Below are positions 56,276 through 64,000 of a stretch of 64,000 nt of DNA, piece after piece (position 1 is the first letter of the stretch; each line of letters starts with the position of its first letter). Source of the DNA: Flavobacterium sp. H122 (GTDB taxonomy: Bacteria; Bacteroidota; Bacteroidia; Flavobacteriales; Flavobacteriaceae); contig NZ_SJZD01000006.1 in the NCBI RefSeq assembly GCF_004959765.1, positions 149,373 to 213,372 on the forward strand. The letters run 5' to 3'. The notes beneath the pieces are model-generated. The model did no database searches and was not told the origin of the DNA. It saw only the letters and a list, made by a program, of their open reading frames with translations. The position numbers and the translations under genes are program-made.

Positions 56276-56695
56276 TCAAATTCTGTATACACAAAAGATA
56301 ATGTGCAAAGAATCAATAGTCGATAAGTACGACAGGAACTTATAAGAAGTAAGTTCACTTTTTTCTACAATATCAAAATTTCCAGAAAGAAATCCAGAAA
56401 AGAAATCCAAATAATGGGTTGGTGAATGAAAAGGTTTAGAAGAAACGTGATAATCTTCGGTATCATTTTCATCTTCAGAAATTTCAATTACATCTTTATT
56501 GATTTCTAAGACCGAAAGATAATGTTTGTAATGCGTTTTAAGGTCTCCCTCAAAAGAATTAATTTGTAAAGACCTTGCTTGACCACCTTCTGCTTTTTGC
56601 AATGAGGAAACCTCTCTGATTGAATAAGCAAACAATGCGTTGCCTATTAACAGAAATGCAAAAAGGAAAAAGATGTATTTAAGAAATCTTTTCAT
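56276..56695 (-). CDS. Small secreted protein heading efflux operon, unknown
   Basis: 139 aa with a Sec signal (IFFLFAFLLIGNALFAYS). The mature part is polar with an acidic stretch (ISEDENDTEDYHVSS) and an aromatic C-terminus (YLDFFSGFLSGNF ... IIFCVYRI). I do not recognise a family. It has a good -7 box ten bases before the ATG (56704-56711) and lies 115 bases before the adaptor start, so it may be the first gene of the efflux operon and share its control. A role as an accessory or stress sensor would be guesswork. Confidence 0.6.
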   Translation of the reverse strand: MKRFLKYIFFLFAFLLIGNALFAYSIREVSSLQKAEGGQARSLQINSFEGDLKTHYKHYLSVLEINKDVIEISEDENDTEDYHVSSKPFHSPTHYLDFFSGFLSGNFDIVEKSELTSYKFLSYLSTIDSLHIIFCVYRI

Positions 56696-56703
56696 GACCG
56701 TCG

Positions 56704-56711
56704 CAAAAGTA
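56704..56711 (-). promoter_or_regulatory. -7 box of small secreted protein/efflux operon
   Basis: TACTTTTG on the minus strand, eight bases upstream of the ATG at 56695; the transcript would be nearly leaderless. Confidence 0.55.
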
Positions 56712-57114
56712 TATAAACTTAATTTTTAACACAATACTGTTCTTATAATTTATTGTTAAGAAATTCAATTTCAATAATAAATTGATAATCAGTCAAAATT
56801 TTCTCAATAAAACTCAGAGTTTATAATCCATAAACACAATCAAAACAACTTTAATTTCTAGCTAAGAAAGCTCAGCCCGCCATAAGGAAAAAATCAATAA
56901 TTCGTAAAGATTACTAAAATATTATCTCTTTTCACAAAACGTATCCTTCAATAATATCGCTTTCTATTTTTGAGAATCTTGGAGTCAATTTTAATCACAC
57001 ATTTTTAAAAAAACAATTATAGATTATCAATTTTCAACAAAATCAACTTTCAAAAAACCGGTCTTTTTTCTGTAAATTTCTCAATCTTTCAAAAAACATC
57101 GTTCAACTGCTGAA

Positions 57115-57127
57115 TTTGTCCGACAAA
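57115..57127. promoter_or_regulatory. Dyad upstream of NRPS cluster, possible operator
   Basis: Perfect 6-base arms TTTGTC and GACAAA around a single C, 134 bases upstream of the -7 box of the acyl-AMP ligase gene. Too short to be sure. Confidence 0.35.
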
Positions 57128-57260
57128 AAACATCAAAATCAAAATTAACACAAAATTAACTGTTTACATATCAGTAATTTACATTAAAAACAAGTGAAAA
57201 AATAAGGATTTACCTTACTTTTTATAAGCTAAATAAATAAGCTCTTGAGGTACAAAAAAT

Positions 57261-57268
57261 TAGTTTTG
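57261..57268 (+). promoter_or_regulatory. -7 box of the NRPS cluster
   Basis: TAGTTTTG matches TAnnTTTG, 30 bases before the acyl-AMP ligase ATG. A second TATTTTTG lies 290 bases further upstream. Confidence 0.5.
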
Positions 57269-57298
57269 CCGTTGTAAAAAACTGCAATTCTAAACCAC

Positions 57299-59068
57299 AT
57301 GATTTCAAAATTTACTACTCTTATTGAAGTGCTACGTCATCGTGCTTCTGTTACCCCCCAAACCGTTTTATATTCATTTATAGAAGATGGAAATGAACGG
57401 AAATCTGAATTTACCTACAGTCAATTGGATGAAAGAGCAAGAGCAATTGCCAGCTATTTACAAACCAAAATAAATAAAAACGACAGGGCATTGCTTTTAT
57501 ACCAGCCTGGTCTGGATTATATTGAAGCTTTTATGGGATGTCTTTACGCAGGTGTCATTCCAGTACCGGCATATCCGCCTGACGGTAGAAATTTAAAGCG
57601 GTTACTGCATGTTATAAATGATGCCAATGCTGCAATTGCATTAAGTACTGAAGCAATCTATAACAATGTATCATTTCTTTCAGAAAACGGCGCAAGTGAC
57701 CAGATAAGAAAAGAATCCTCTGAATTTGTTCAAAACATTCAATGGCATTTATCTGATACTATTGCCACTGCAGAAGCTGACAAATGGAATGATGCCGATA
57801 TCACAAAAGAAGATGTTGCATTTTTACAATACACTTCTGGTTCTACCAATAATCCTAAAGGTGTTATTGTCACACATCATAATTTAATGACAAATTTTGA
57901 CTTTTCAGAAAAAGCTTTCGAAATGAGCCCTGAAAGACAAATGGTTAGCTGGCTGCCTCCTTACCACGATATGGGTTTAATTGGCGGTATTTTACAGCCA
58001 TTGTATTCAGGTATGAGAACAACACTTATATCGCCGGTTTCATTCATTAAAAAACCATTGAAATGGCTTTCTGTAATTTCAGAATGCGGTAAAAACGGAA
58101 AAATAATCAGTGGAGCTCCAAACTTCGCATATGAGCTTTGTGTCAACAAAATAAGTGACGATCAAATCAACGATTTGGATTTAAGTAACTGGACACTTGC
58201 TTTTAATGGAGCCGAACCTATCCGCGCGGCAACTTTAGAGGCGTTTGCTGAAAAATTCAAAACTACTGGCTTCAAAAAAGAACACTTCTTCCCTGTGTAT
58301 GGTCTGGCTGAAGCAACTCTGCTTGTGAGTGCCGGTAATGTTCCTGAATTGCCGATTGTAAAAAAAGTCAACAAAATACTTTTAGAAGAGAATACTGTTA
58401 CTGAAAAAGTAGAAAACGAATCAGATTTTATTGAAAAAGTAGGATGCGGTGTAGAACTTAAAGGTCAAAAATTAAGAATTGTAGATCCGGCGACAAAAAT
58501 AGAATGTGAGGAAAATACAGTGGGTGAAATCTGGATATCCGGTCCGAATGTAGCCAAAGGATACTGGGAAAATCCTGAAGAAACTGAAATGACTTTTAAC
58601 TGTACGATAGAAAACGAAGAGGATTCCTCATATTTCAGAACCGGTGATTTAGGCTATTTGAATGAAAACCAATTGTATGTGACCGGCCGTTTAAAAGACT
58701 TAATCATAATCCGCGGAAAAAACCATTATCCGCAGGATATTGAATTTACTGTACAAAATTCACATGAGGCACTTCGTAAAGACTATGGTGCGGCATTCAG
58801 CCTGGATTTAAACGGAGAAGAGCAATTGGTTATAATCCAGGAAGTAAAAAGAGAATTCAAACGTAAAATAGATATAAAAGAAATTTCTAACATTATACGA
58901 AGCGCTGTTTCAAAAGAACATCAGTTGGTTCCGGCACACATCATTCTTATCGAGCCGTCAACGTTTCCAAAAACATCAAGCGGGAAACTGCAAAGAAGAG
59001 CCTCTAAAGATCAGTTTTTGAAAAACGAATTAAAAGAACTTGAAACAGAAACTGCTTATTCGTTATAA
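57299..59068 (+). CDS. Fatty-acyl-AMP ligase starting the NRPS cluster
   Basis: 589 aa, cytoplasmic. ANL-superfamily adenylating enzyme: VAFLQYTSGSTNNPKGVIVT (P-loop, near residue 176), WLPPYHDMGLIGGILQPLYS, NGAEPIRAATLEAF and HFFPVYGLAEATLL. The YHDMGLIGG segment and overall pattern are those of FAALs rather than acyl-CoA ligases. The C-terminal domain ends with the adenylation lysine in FPKTSSGKLQRR. It would activate a fatty acid as acyl-AMP and load it on the carrier protein encoded two genes downstream. The gene lies 11 bases before the dehydrogenase-like gene, consistent with an operon. Confidence 0.9.
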   Translation: MISKFTTLIEVLRHRASVTPQTVLYSFIEDGNERKSEFTYSQLDERARAIASYLQTKINKNDRALLLYQPGLDYIEAFMGCLYAGVIPVPAYPPDGRNLKRLLHVINDANAAIALSTEAIYNNVSFLSENGASDQIRKESSEFVQNIQWHLSDTIATAEADKWNDADITKEDVAFLQYTSGSTNNPKGVIVTHHNLMTNFDFSEKAFEMSPERQMVSWLPPYHDMGLIGGILQPLYSGMRTTLISPVSFIKKPLKWLSVISECGKNGKIISGAPNFAYELCVNKISDDQINDLDLSNWTLAFNGAEPIRAATLEAFAEKFKTTGFKKEHFFPVYGLAEATLLVSAGNVPELPIVKKVNKILLEENTVTEKVENESDFIEKVGCGVELKGQKLRIVDPATKIECEENTVGEIWISGPNVAKGYWENPEETEMTFNCTIENEEDSSYFRTGDLGYLNENQLYVTGRLKDLIIIRGKNHYPQDIEFTVQNSHEALRKDYGAAFSLDLNGEEQLVIIQEVKREFKRKIDIKEISNIIRSAVSKEHQLVPAHIILIEPSTFPKTSSGKLQRRASKDQFLKNELKELETETAYSL

Positions 59069-59079
59069 AACCTGAATAA

Positions 59080-60867
59080 ATGATAGCTGAAAATTTATTA
59101 TTAGAATCAAAAACCGTTTCATTATCACAGTATAATGCAGCCAGAGAACTTGAGCTCTATCTTGGAAGCCCTTTTGTGGCAGAAAACACACTCTCGTTTC
59201 AGAATGCTGCTGCTTTGGATGAGGAAGAAATATTTCCAAAAGAGTGCATAAAAACACTTCATGACTGGGGGTTTAATCATTACTATATTCCGGAATCATT
59301 AGGTGGGAAATTGCGCTCTTTTGACGAATTACTACTTTTAACGAGAGTGGTTTCAAGGCGCGATTTATCAGTAGCCATTACTGATGCCCATACGCTTTTG
59401 GGCTCTATTCCTGTATGGATTGGCGGTACCGATGAACAAAAAGAAGCTCAGGCAGCTGCTATTTCAGAACGGAAAGCAGCTTGTCTTGCAGTAACTGAAA
59501 GAGCACACGGAAGCGATTTGAATGCCAGTACATTCATGGCACATAAAACCGAAAACGGCTATAAGGTTACCGGAGAAAAATGGCCTATCAACAAGGCAAC
59601 TTTAACGGATAAACTTTGCGTTTTGGCTCGTACAAACGAACAAAAAAGCGCGCGAAGTTTATCCATCTTACTCATCGATAAATCAAAAACAAAAGCTTCA
59701 GAGTTTCATCATTTGCCTAAAATTAAAACATTAGGCATCAGAAGCTGTGACATCAGTGGCATTGTTTTCGACAAAGCTGAAATTTCATCCGATGCATTAA
59801 TTGGAAAAGAAGGTGACGGCCTTGAACTTACACTAAAAGGATTTCAAATTACGCGTTCTTTGTGTGCAGGATTATCACTTGGTGCTGTAGACACTGCGCT
59901 TCGTACTACATTACGTCTTGCTTTAGACCGCAATTTGTATGGAGCAACGGTAGTTGAAATTCCACATGCCAGAACAACTTTAGCAACTACATTTATTGAT
60001 ATTTTAATGTGTGACTGCGTGGCCATTGCATCAGCCCGTGGATTGCATGTAGCTACAAAACAGTTTAGTGTCTGGTCTGCTGTAGCCAAAAATTATGTTC
60101 CGATAAAAAGTGAAAAGATCTTTCAGAATTTATCAGTAATTCTTGGATCCAGATATTATTTCAGGGATAATCACGACAGCGGGGTTTTTCAAAAAATGCA
60201 GCGTGACAATGCCATTATAAGTCTATTCGACGGAAGCACATTAATTAACTTGAGTGCTCTTTCGTTACAGTTGCGCTTTTTAGTCACAAAAAGAAAAGCA
60301 GAAAAGAATCCTGATAAATTATTCGCCCATTTGTCAGCTATTTTCAATTTAAGAGAAGATCTGCCTGAATTTAACTATTCTAAACTTGACTTGTTTAGCA
60401 AAGGAAACAACTGGGTACTTCAAGGATTGGAACCTATCGTTAACAAATTGGATAATATGTCTGTTATTCCTGATGAAACAACAGCAGAAATCTTCAATGA
60501 AATAAAGAAAAATGCTTTCTCACTTTTGGAAGTCTTAAATCAGTTAGAAGAAAAAATCCTTCAATTGGATCCAATTGAAAACGGGCATCATTTACCTCCT
60601 GCATATTTTGAGGTGGCAAATGAATATTGTGATATTCATACCGCTGCCTGCTGTTTGTATATGTGGTTTTTTAACAAAGACCATTTAGGAGATTATTTTT
60701 CTAAGGGGGAATGGCTGGTACTTTCTTTACAAAAAACAATTTCGCATTTAAAGCACACCAAAATAGAATTAAACAAAAATTATGTCGAAAATGCCATGAT
60801 CGAACTTTTACGACTTCATGAAAACGACCTTTTATTTTCGTGTATTCCTTTTCAAACCAACAATTAA
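59080..60867 (+). CDS. Acyl-CoA-dehydrogenase-like enzyme of the lipopeptide cluster
   Basis: 595 aa, cytoplasmic. Acyl-CoA dehydrogenase fold: the N-terminal helical domain, FAD/substrate segments ACLAVTERAHGSDLNA and NGYKVTGEKWPINKA, and the C-terminal helical domain with GSRYYFRDNHDSGVFQKMQRDN. The position of the usual catalytic Glu (YEGT in MCAD) reads FDGST here, with Asp384. There is about 190 residues of helical extension after the usual end. Between FAAL and ACP genes it probably acts on the carrier-bound acyl chain, for example by making a 2,3-double bond. This role is inferred from position. Confidence 0.82.
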   Translation: MIAENLLLESKTVSLSQYNAARELELYLGSPFVAENTLSFQNAAALDEEEIFPKECIKTLHDWGFNHYYIPESLGGKLRSFDELLLLTRVVSRRDLSVAITDAHTLLGSIPVWIGGTDEQKEAQAAAISERKAACLAVTERAHGSDLNASTFMAHKTENGYKVTGEKWPINKATLTDKLCVLARTNEQKSARSLSILLIDKSKTKASEFHHLPKIKTLGIRSCDISGIVFDKAEISSDALIGKEGDGLELTLKGFQITRSLCAGLSLGAVDTALRTTLRLALDRNLYGATVVEIPHARTTLATTFIDILMCDCVAIASARGLHVATKQFSVWSAVAKNYVPIKSEKIFQNLSVILGSRYYFRDNHDSGVFQKMQRDNAIISLFDGSTLINLSALSLQLRFLVTKRKAEKNPDKLFAHLSAIFNLREDLPEFNYSKLDLFSKGNNWVLQGLEPIVNKLDNMSVIPDETTAEIFNEIKKNAFSLLEVLNQLEEKILQLDPIENGHHLPPAYFEVANEYCDIHTAACCLYMWFFNKDHLGDYFSKGEWLVLSLQKTISHLKHTKIELNKNYVENAMIELLRLHENDLLFSCIPFQTNN

Positions 60868-60871
60868 AACG

Positions 60872-61174
60872 ATGATATCAGAAAACAACATTTCTCCGGA
60901 AAAAACACTAACTATTTCAAATGCTGCCACTGTTGCAGAAATACAAAATTGGCTGATCAGTAAAATCAGCTCACAACTGAATTTATCTCCTTCAGACATT
61001 GACATTACAACTGAATTGGCAACTTATGGCTTAGATTCTATGGATGCCGTAATGATTTCAGGAGAACTGGAAGATGCTTTGGAAATTGAACTGGCATCTA
61101 CTGTTTTATGGGATTACCCAACTATCGAAAGTCTGTCAGCATTCTTATACAACACTATTAATTCAAACGAATAA
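60872..61174 (+). CDS. Acyl carrier protein of the lipopeptide cluster
   Basis: 100 aa from the ATG at 60872, four bases after the dehydrogenase stop. A longer reading from ATG 60818 lies mostly inside the upstream gene and is rejected. Phosphopantetheine attachment motif TYGLDSMDAV (Ser56), preceded by the helix IQNWLISKISSQLNLSPSDI and followed by DALEIELASTVLWDYPTIES, as in carrier domains that partner FAALs and NRPSs. It would carry the activated fatty acid to the first condensation domain. Stand-alone carrier. Confidence 0.9.
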   Translation: MISENNISPEKTLTISNAATVAEIQNWLISKISSQLNLSPSDIDITTELATYGLDSMDAVMISGELEDALEIELASTVLWDYPTIESLSAFLYNTINSNE

Positions 61175-61197
61175 ACTTAATTTTCATAAAACAAAAA

Positions 61198-64000
61198 ATG
61201 GTTATTTCTACAAAAGAGTTTGCACTCTCAAAAGAACAGGAAGGATTGTGGTTTATTCAACAGCTATCTCCTGAAAACACTGCTTACAATGTTGTTTTCG
61301 GAGCAAAAATCACCGGAACCTTAGACAGGGAATTATTAAAAAAATCGTTCCAATACTTGATTCAAAGACATTCAGGATTAAGCACAAAATTCAAATTAAT
61401 TAACGGAAAGCCTGTTCAATACAAAGATTCGGAAACTGAAACGAAACTTTATTTTGAAGAAAAAAAAGCTGTTGATTTCACAAACAGTCTGGAACAGGAA
61501 ATAGATAAAGACACAAAAATACCATTTAATTTAGAACAGGATTCTTTAATCAGATTTCACCTTTATGAGGTAACTGAAAATGAATTTGTTATAGTCGTTA
61601 CAGCGCATCATATTGCAATGGACTTATGGTCATTAAGTATTCTTGTACAGGAATTACAACCTACCTATTTAGCCCTGAAGAATAATGAAAAGCCGGTATT
61701 AGAGCCTTTCACTACTTCTTTATATGAGCATGTAACCAATCAGGAAAAGTTACTTTCGAGCGAACAGGGAGAACAATTGAAAAACTACTGGAAAGAAAAA
61801 ATCGGAAATGAATTTCCAATTTTAGAACTTCCTGTTGATAAATCAAGACCCAAGAATGTTACTTATAACGGGGCTATAGAGCGTTTTGTTATTGATAAGG
61901 ATTTAACCGAAAAACTTAACAACACTGCAAAAAATGAAGGTGTGACATTATTTATGCTGATGATTTCAGCTTATAAAACCTTATTGCACCGTTATACCAA
62001 TCAGGATGAATTACTGATAGGATCTCCTGTCGCTTTAAGAAATCAAAAATCTTACCGAAACCTTATCGGTAATTTTGTAAATACTATCGTTTTAAAATCT
62101 TCTTTTAATAAAAATGAGGCATTTAATGATTTTCTTAAAACAGTAAAAAATAATGTTATTGAAGGAATGAAACATCAGGATTATCCTTTTTCTTCCTTGG
62201 TAAAAGAATTAAAACCGGCAAGAGATACAAGCCGTTCTCCAATTGTACAAACAATTTTCAGCTGGCAAAAACTACCGCAGCTAAAAAATATTGAGGCAGC
62301 TTTGAATGGAAATGAGAGCGAAAGCCTTTTCAGACTGGAATCTTTAGATATTCCACAGCAGGAAGGCCAGTTTGAGCTTATTTTTGAAATGGGTAACGAA
62401 ATTGACGGAACTCTTCCGGGAATAATCAAGTACAACACTGATTTATTCAATATTGAGACGATAGCTCAAATCAAAAAAAGTTTCCTTGTATTATTGGAAA
62501 GCATTGTTAAAAACCCTTCTGAAAAATTAGGAAAATTAGCTATCGTTAGTGAAGAATTGAGAAATGAAATGCTCACAATGTGGAATGATGCACCGCAGGA
62601 ATTTCCAAAACACAAAACGCTGCACGAAGCTTTCGAAGCATCAGTAACAGCTTATCCTAATAATATTGCTCTGACTTTTGGGCCTACTGTTCTGACTTAT
62701 ACTGAACTTAATGAAAAAGCAAATCAACTGGCACATCATTTAGTTGCTTTAGGTACAGTTAAAGGTTCACCGGTTGGTGTTTGTATGGAGCGTTCTGCTG
62801 AAGTGATTATTGGAATACTAGCCATTTTAAAATCGGGCGGTACTTATGTTCCGTTAGACCCAAAGAATCCATCTGAAAGATTGAACCTTATCATTGAAGA
62901 TTCTAAGATGAATATACTTTTAACCGAAAGTGGCTTAACAATAGATATCGCTCCTGAGAATATACTTCAAAAAATCAATCTGGATTCAGACTGGGACACT
63001 GCAATTGCCTCTTATCCTAAAGACAATTTAGTTCACAACAGTCAGGATGAAGAGTATTCCTATATTTTATATACTTCAGGTTCTACCGGAAGACCAAAAG
63101 GAGTACTGAATACTCATGCTAATGTACTTCGTATGTTTACGGCGACCAACCATTGGTATGATATTAAATCAGATGACGTTTTCTGTTTATTCCACACCTA
63201 TTCATTTGATATCAGTGTATGGGAAATCTTCGGATCTTTATTATATGGCGCAAAATTAATTGTTCTATCTCATGATGTAAGCCGTAATCCAGACCAACTT
63301 CACAAATTAATAGTCGATGAAAAAGTGACAATGCTCGCGCAGACTCCTTCGGCATTTAAACAATTGATGAATTATGATATGTCATTAGAGACTCCATCTG
63401 ATTTTTCGCTACGTTTCATCAATTTCTGCGGGGAAGCGCTGGAAATAAAAAGTTTAAGACCTTGGATTGACAGATATGGTGACCAAAGTCCAAAACTGAT
63501 CAATCTTTATGGTATAACAGAAACTACGGTTTATTCAACTTACAGAGAAATCGTTGCTAAAGATCTGGAGTCACACAAAAGCATGATTGGCCGTCCTTTC
63601 CTTGACGTTGAAATGTTTGTTTTGAATGAAGACTTAGAGCCTGTTCCTTATGGAGTTACCGGAGAGATTTATCTGGGTGGTGAAGGTATTGCAAAACATT
63701 ATTTGAATTTACCTGAACTTACTGCAGAAAGATTCCTTAGCAATCCTTTCCCGCAAACAACGGGAGACCGTATCTATAAAACCGGTGATTTAGGAAAATT
63801 ATATTCAAACGGTGATGTAGAATTCATTGGCCGTATTGACACACAGGTAAAAATCAGAGGTTTTAGGGTAGAATTGGGTGAAATTCAATCAATCCTTGCT
63901 ACTTTCCCGGGCATTGAGGATTGTGTTGTTACCATTAAAACATCTGCTAAAGGCGAACAACGTTTAGTGGCTTACTATATCGCAAAAGAAGCAAACAGCT
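61198..64000 (+). CDS. Nonribosomal peptide synthetase, first module, truncated by window
   Basis: About 934 codons visible; the gene runs past the right edge. Residues 1-430 form a condensation domain starting FALSKEQEGLWFIQQLSPEN, with the catalytic histidine motif HHIAMDLWSL (His138) in place of the usual HHxxxDG. Residues about 475-930 form an adenylation domain: YILYTSGSTGRPKGV (A3), FDISVWEIFG (A4), INLYGITETTVYST (A5), RIYKTGDLG (A7) and GRIDTQVKIRGFRVELGEI (A8). The A10 lysine and the carrier domain lie outside the window. It is 23 bases after the ACP gene. The condensation domain should join the carrier-bound fatty acid to the first amino acid. Confidence 0.93.
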   Translation, partial: MVISTKEFALSKEQEGLWFIQQLSPENTAYNVVFGAKITGTLDRELLKKSFQYLIQRHSGLSTKFKLINGKPVQYKDSETETKLYFEEKKAVDFTNSLEQEIDKDTKIPFNLEQDSLIRFHLYEVTENEFVIVVTAHHIAMDLWSLSILVQELQPTYLALKNNEKPVLEPFTTSLYEHVTNQEKLLSSEQGEQLKNYWKEKIGNEFPILELPVDKSRPKNVTYNGAIERFVIDKDLTEKLNNTAKNEGVTLFMLMISAYKTLLHRYTNQDELLIGSPVALRNQKSYRNLIGNFVNTIVLKSSFNKNEAFNDFLKTVKNNVIEGMKHQDYPFSSLVKELKPARDTSRSPIVQTIFSWQKLPQLKNIEAALNGNESESLFRLESLDIPQQEGQFELIFEMGNEIDGTLPGIIKYNTDLFNIETIAQIKKSFLVLLESIVKNPSEKLGKLAIVSEELRNEMLTMWNDAPQEFPKHKTLHEAFEASVTAYPNNIALTFGPTVLTYTELNEKANQLAHHLVALGTVKGSPVGVCMERSAEVIIGILAILKSGGTYVPLDPKNPSERLNLIIEDSKMNILLTESGLTIDIAPENILQKINLDSDWDTAIASYPKDNLVHNSQDEEYSYILYTSGSTGRPKGVLNTHANVLRMFTATNHWYDIKSDDVFCLFHTYSFDISVWEIFGSLLYGAKLIVLSHDVSRNPDQLHKLIVDEKVTMLAQTPSAFKQLMNYDMSLETPSDFSLRFINFCGEALEIKSLRPWIDRYGDQSPKLINLYGITETTVYSTYREIVAKDLESHKSMIGRPFLDVEMFVLNEDLEPVPYGVTGEIYLGGEGIAKHYLNLPELTAERFLSNPFPQTTGDRIYKTGDLGKLYSNGDVEFIGRIDTQVKIRGFRVELGEIQSILATFPGIEDCVVTIKTSAKGEQRLVAYYIAKEANS

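Larger units (their letters stand above)
56696..57298. other. 603-base divergent intergenic region
   Basis: No gene is seen. From left to right it holds a minus-strand -7 box for the small secreted protein (TACTTTTG, 56704-56711), a plus-strand TATTTTTG (56965-56972), a perfect dyad TTTGTC-C-GACAAA (57115-57127), a hairpin TAAGG-ATTTA-CCTTA with flanking T run (57203-57217), and the -7 box TAGTTTTG (57261-57268) nearest the acyl-AMP ligase. Confidence 0.6.

Noticed and set aside
60818..60871. Upstream ATG of the acyl carrier protein
   Set aside because: The extension lies inside the dehydrogenase gene; carrier proteins need no such leader and a good ATG follows four bases after the upstream stop.

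Overview
The window looks like chromosomal DNA of a flavobacterium (Bacteroidota, Flavobacteriaceae, probably Flavobacterium or a near relative). The DNA is AT-rich. Many genes start just downstream of the Bacteroidota -7 box TAnnTTTG, with little sign of Shine-Dalgarno sites. Proteins carry type IX secretion (T9SS) C-terminal domains, lipoproteins have acidic residues after the lipid cysteine, and there are SusC/SusD proteins and a mevalonate-pathway cluster. No rRNA, tRNA, CRISPR array, insertion sequence or phage gene was seen.

Layout. 1-6.6 kb: a secreted alpha/beta hydrolase cut by the window edge, a CAP-domain lipoprotein, a large AsmA-like protein, a DUF885 lipoprotein and a SnoaL/NTF2-like protein. 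6.7-11.2 kb (minus strand): an RsuA-type pseudouridine synthase, a UbiA-type prenyltransferase, a mevalonate kinase, a small unknown gene and diphosphomevalonate decarboxylase. 11.3-15.1 kb: a membrane regulator with a beta-propeller sensor fused directly to a LytTR DNA-binding domain, followed by a T9SS-secreted protein whose promoter carries a LytTR-like direct repeat. 15.2-38.4 kb: a two-armed starch/maltodextrin utilization locus around a LacI-type regulator. The minus arm holds an MFS transporter, beta-phosphoglucomutase, GH65 phosphorylase, GH97, two GH13 enzymes, a GDPD-family phosphodiesterase and a flavoprotein. The plus arm holds SusC, SusD, a SusE/F-like protein, a T9SS-secreted GH13 and, further on, a DUF5103 T9SS plug-type protein. 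38.4-47.1 kb: housekeeping genes (apaG, pruA, rsmG, a fatty-acid desaturase, an aminotransferase, purT, an RlhA-like U32 protein). 47.2-50.4 kb: a tiny lipoprotein, DUF6370, a Crp/Fnr regulator, pirin, YceI and DUF1801. Pirin and YceI share a nearly identical promoter with a dyad 22 bp upstream of the -7 box. 50.4-56.7 kb: an RND efflux operon (small secreted protein, adaptor, pump, outer-membrane factor). 57.3-64.0 kb: the start of a lipopeptide-type NRPS cluster (fatty-acyl-AMP ligase, acyl-CoA-dehydrogenase-like enzyme, acyl carrier protein, then an NRPS running off the window).

How the parts work together. In the starch locus, secreted and surface amylases cut starch, SusC/D import oligosaccharides, periplasmic GH13/GH97 trim them, the MFS carrier imports small sugars, and GH65 plus beta-phosphoglucomutase would convert maltose to glucose and glucose 6-phosphate by phosphorolysis. 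In the NRPS cluster, the ligase would load a fatty acid on the carrier protein, the dehydrogenase-like enzyme could oxidize it there, and the first condensation domain would pass it to the first amino acid. The most testable new signals are the duplicated Crp-like promoter, the LytTR direct repeat, the NRPS initiation module and the operators of the starch locus.
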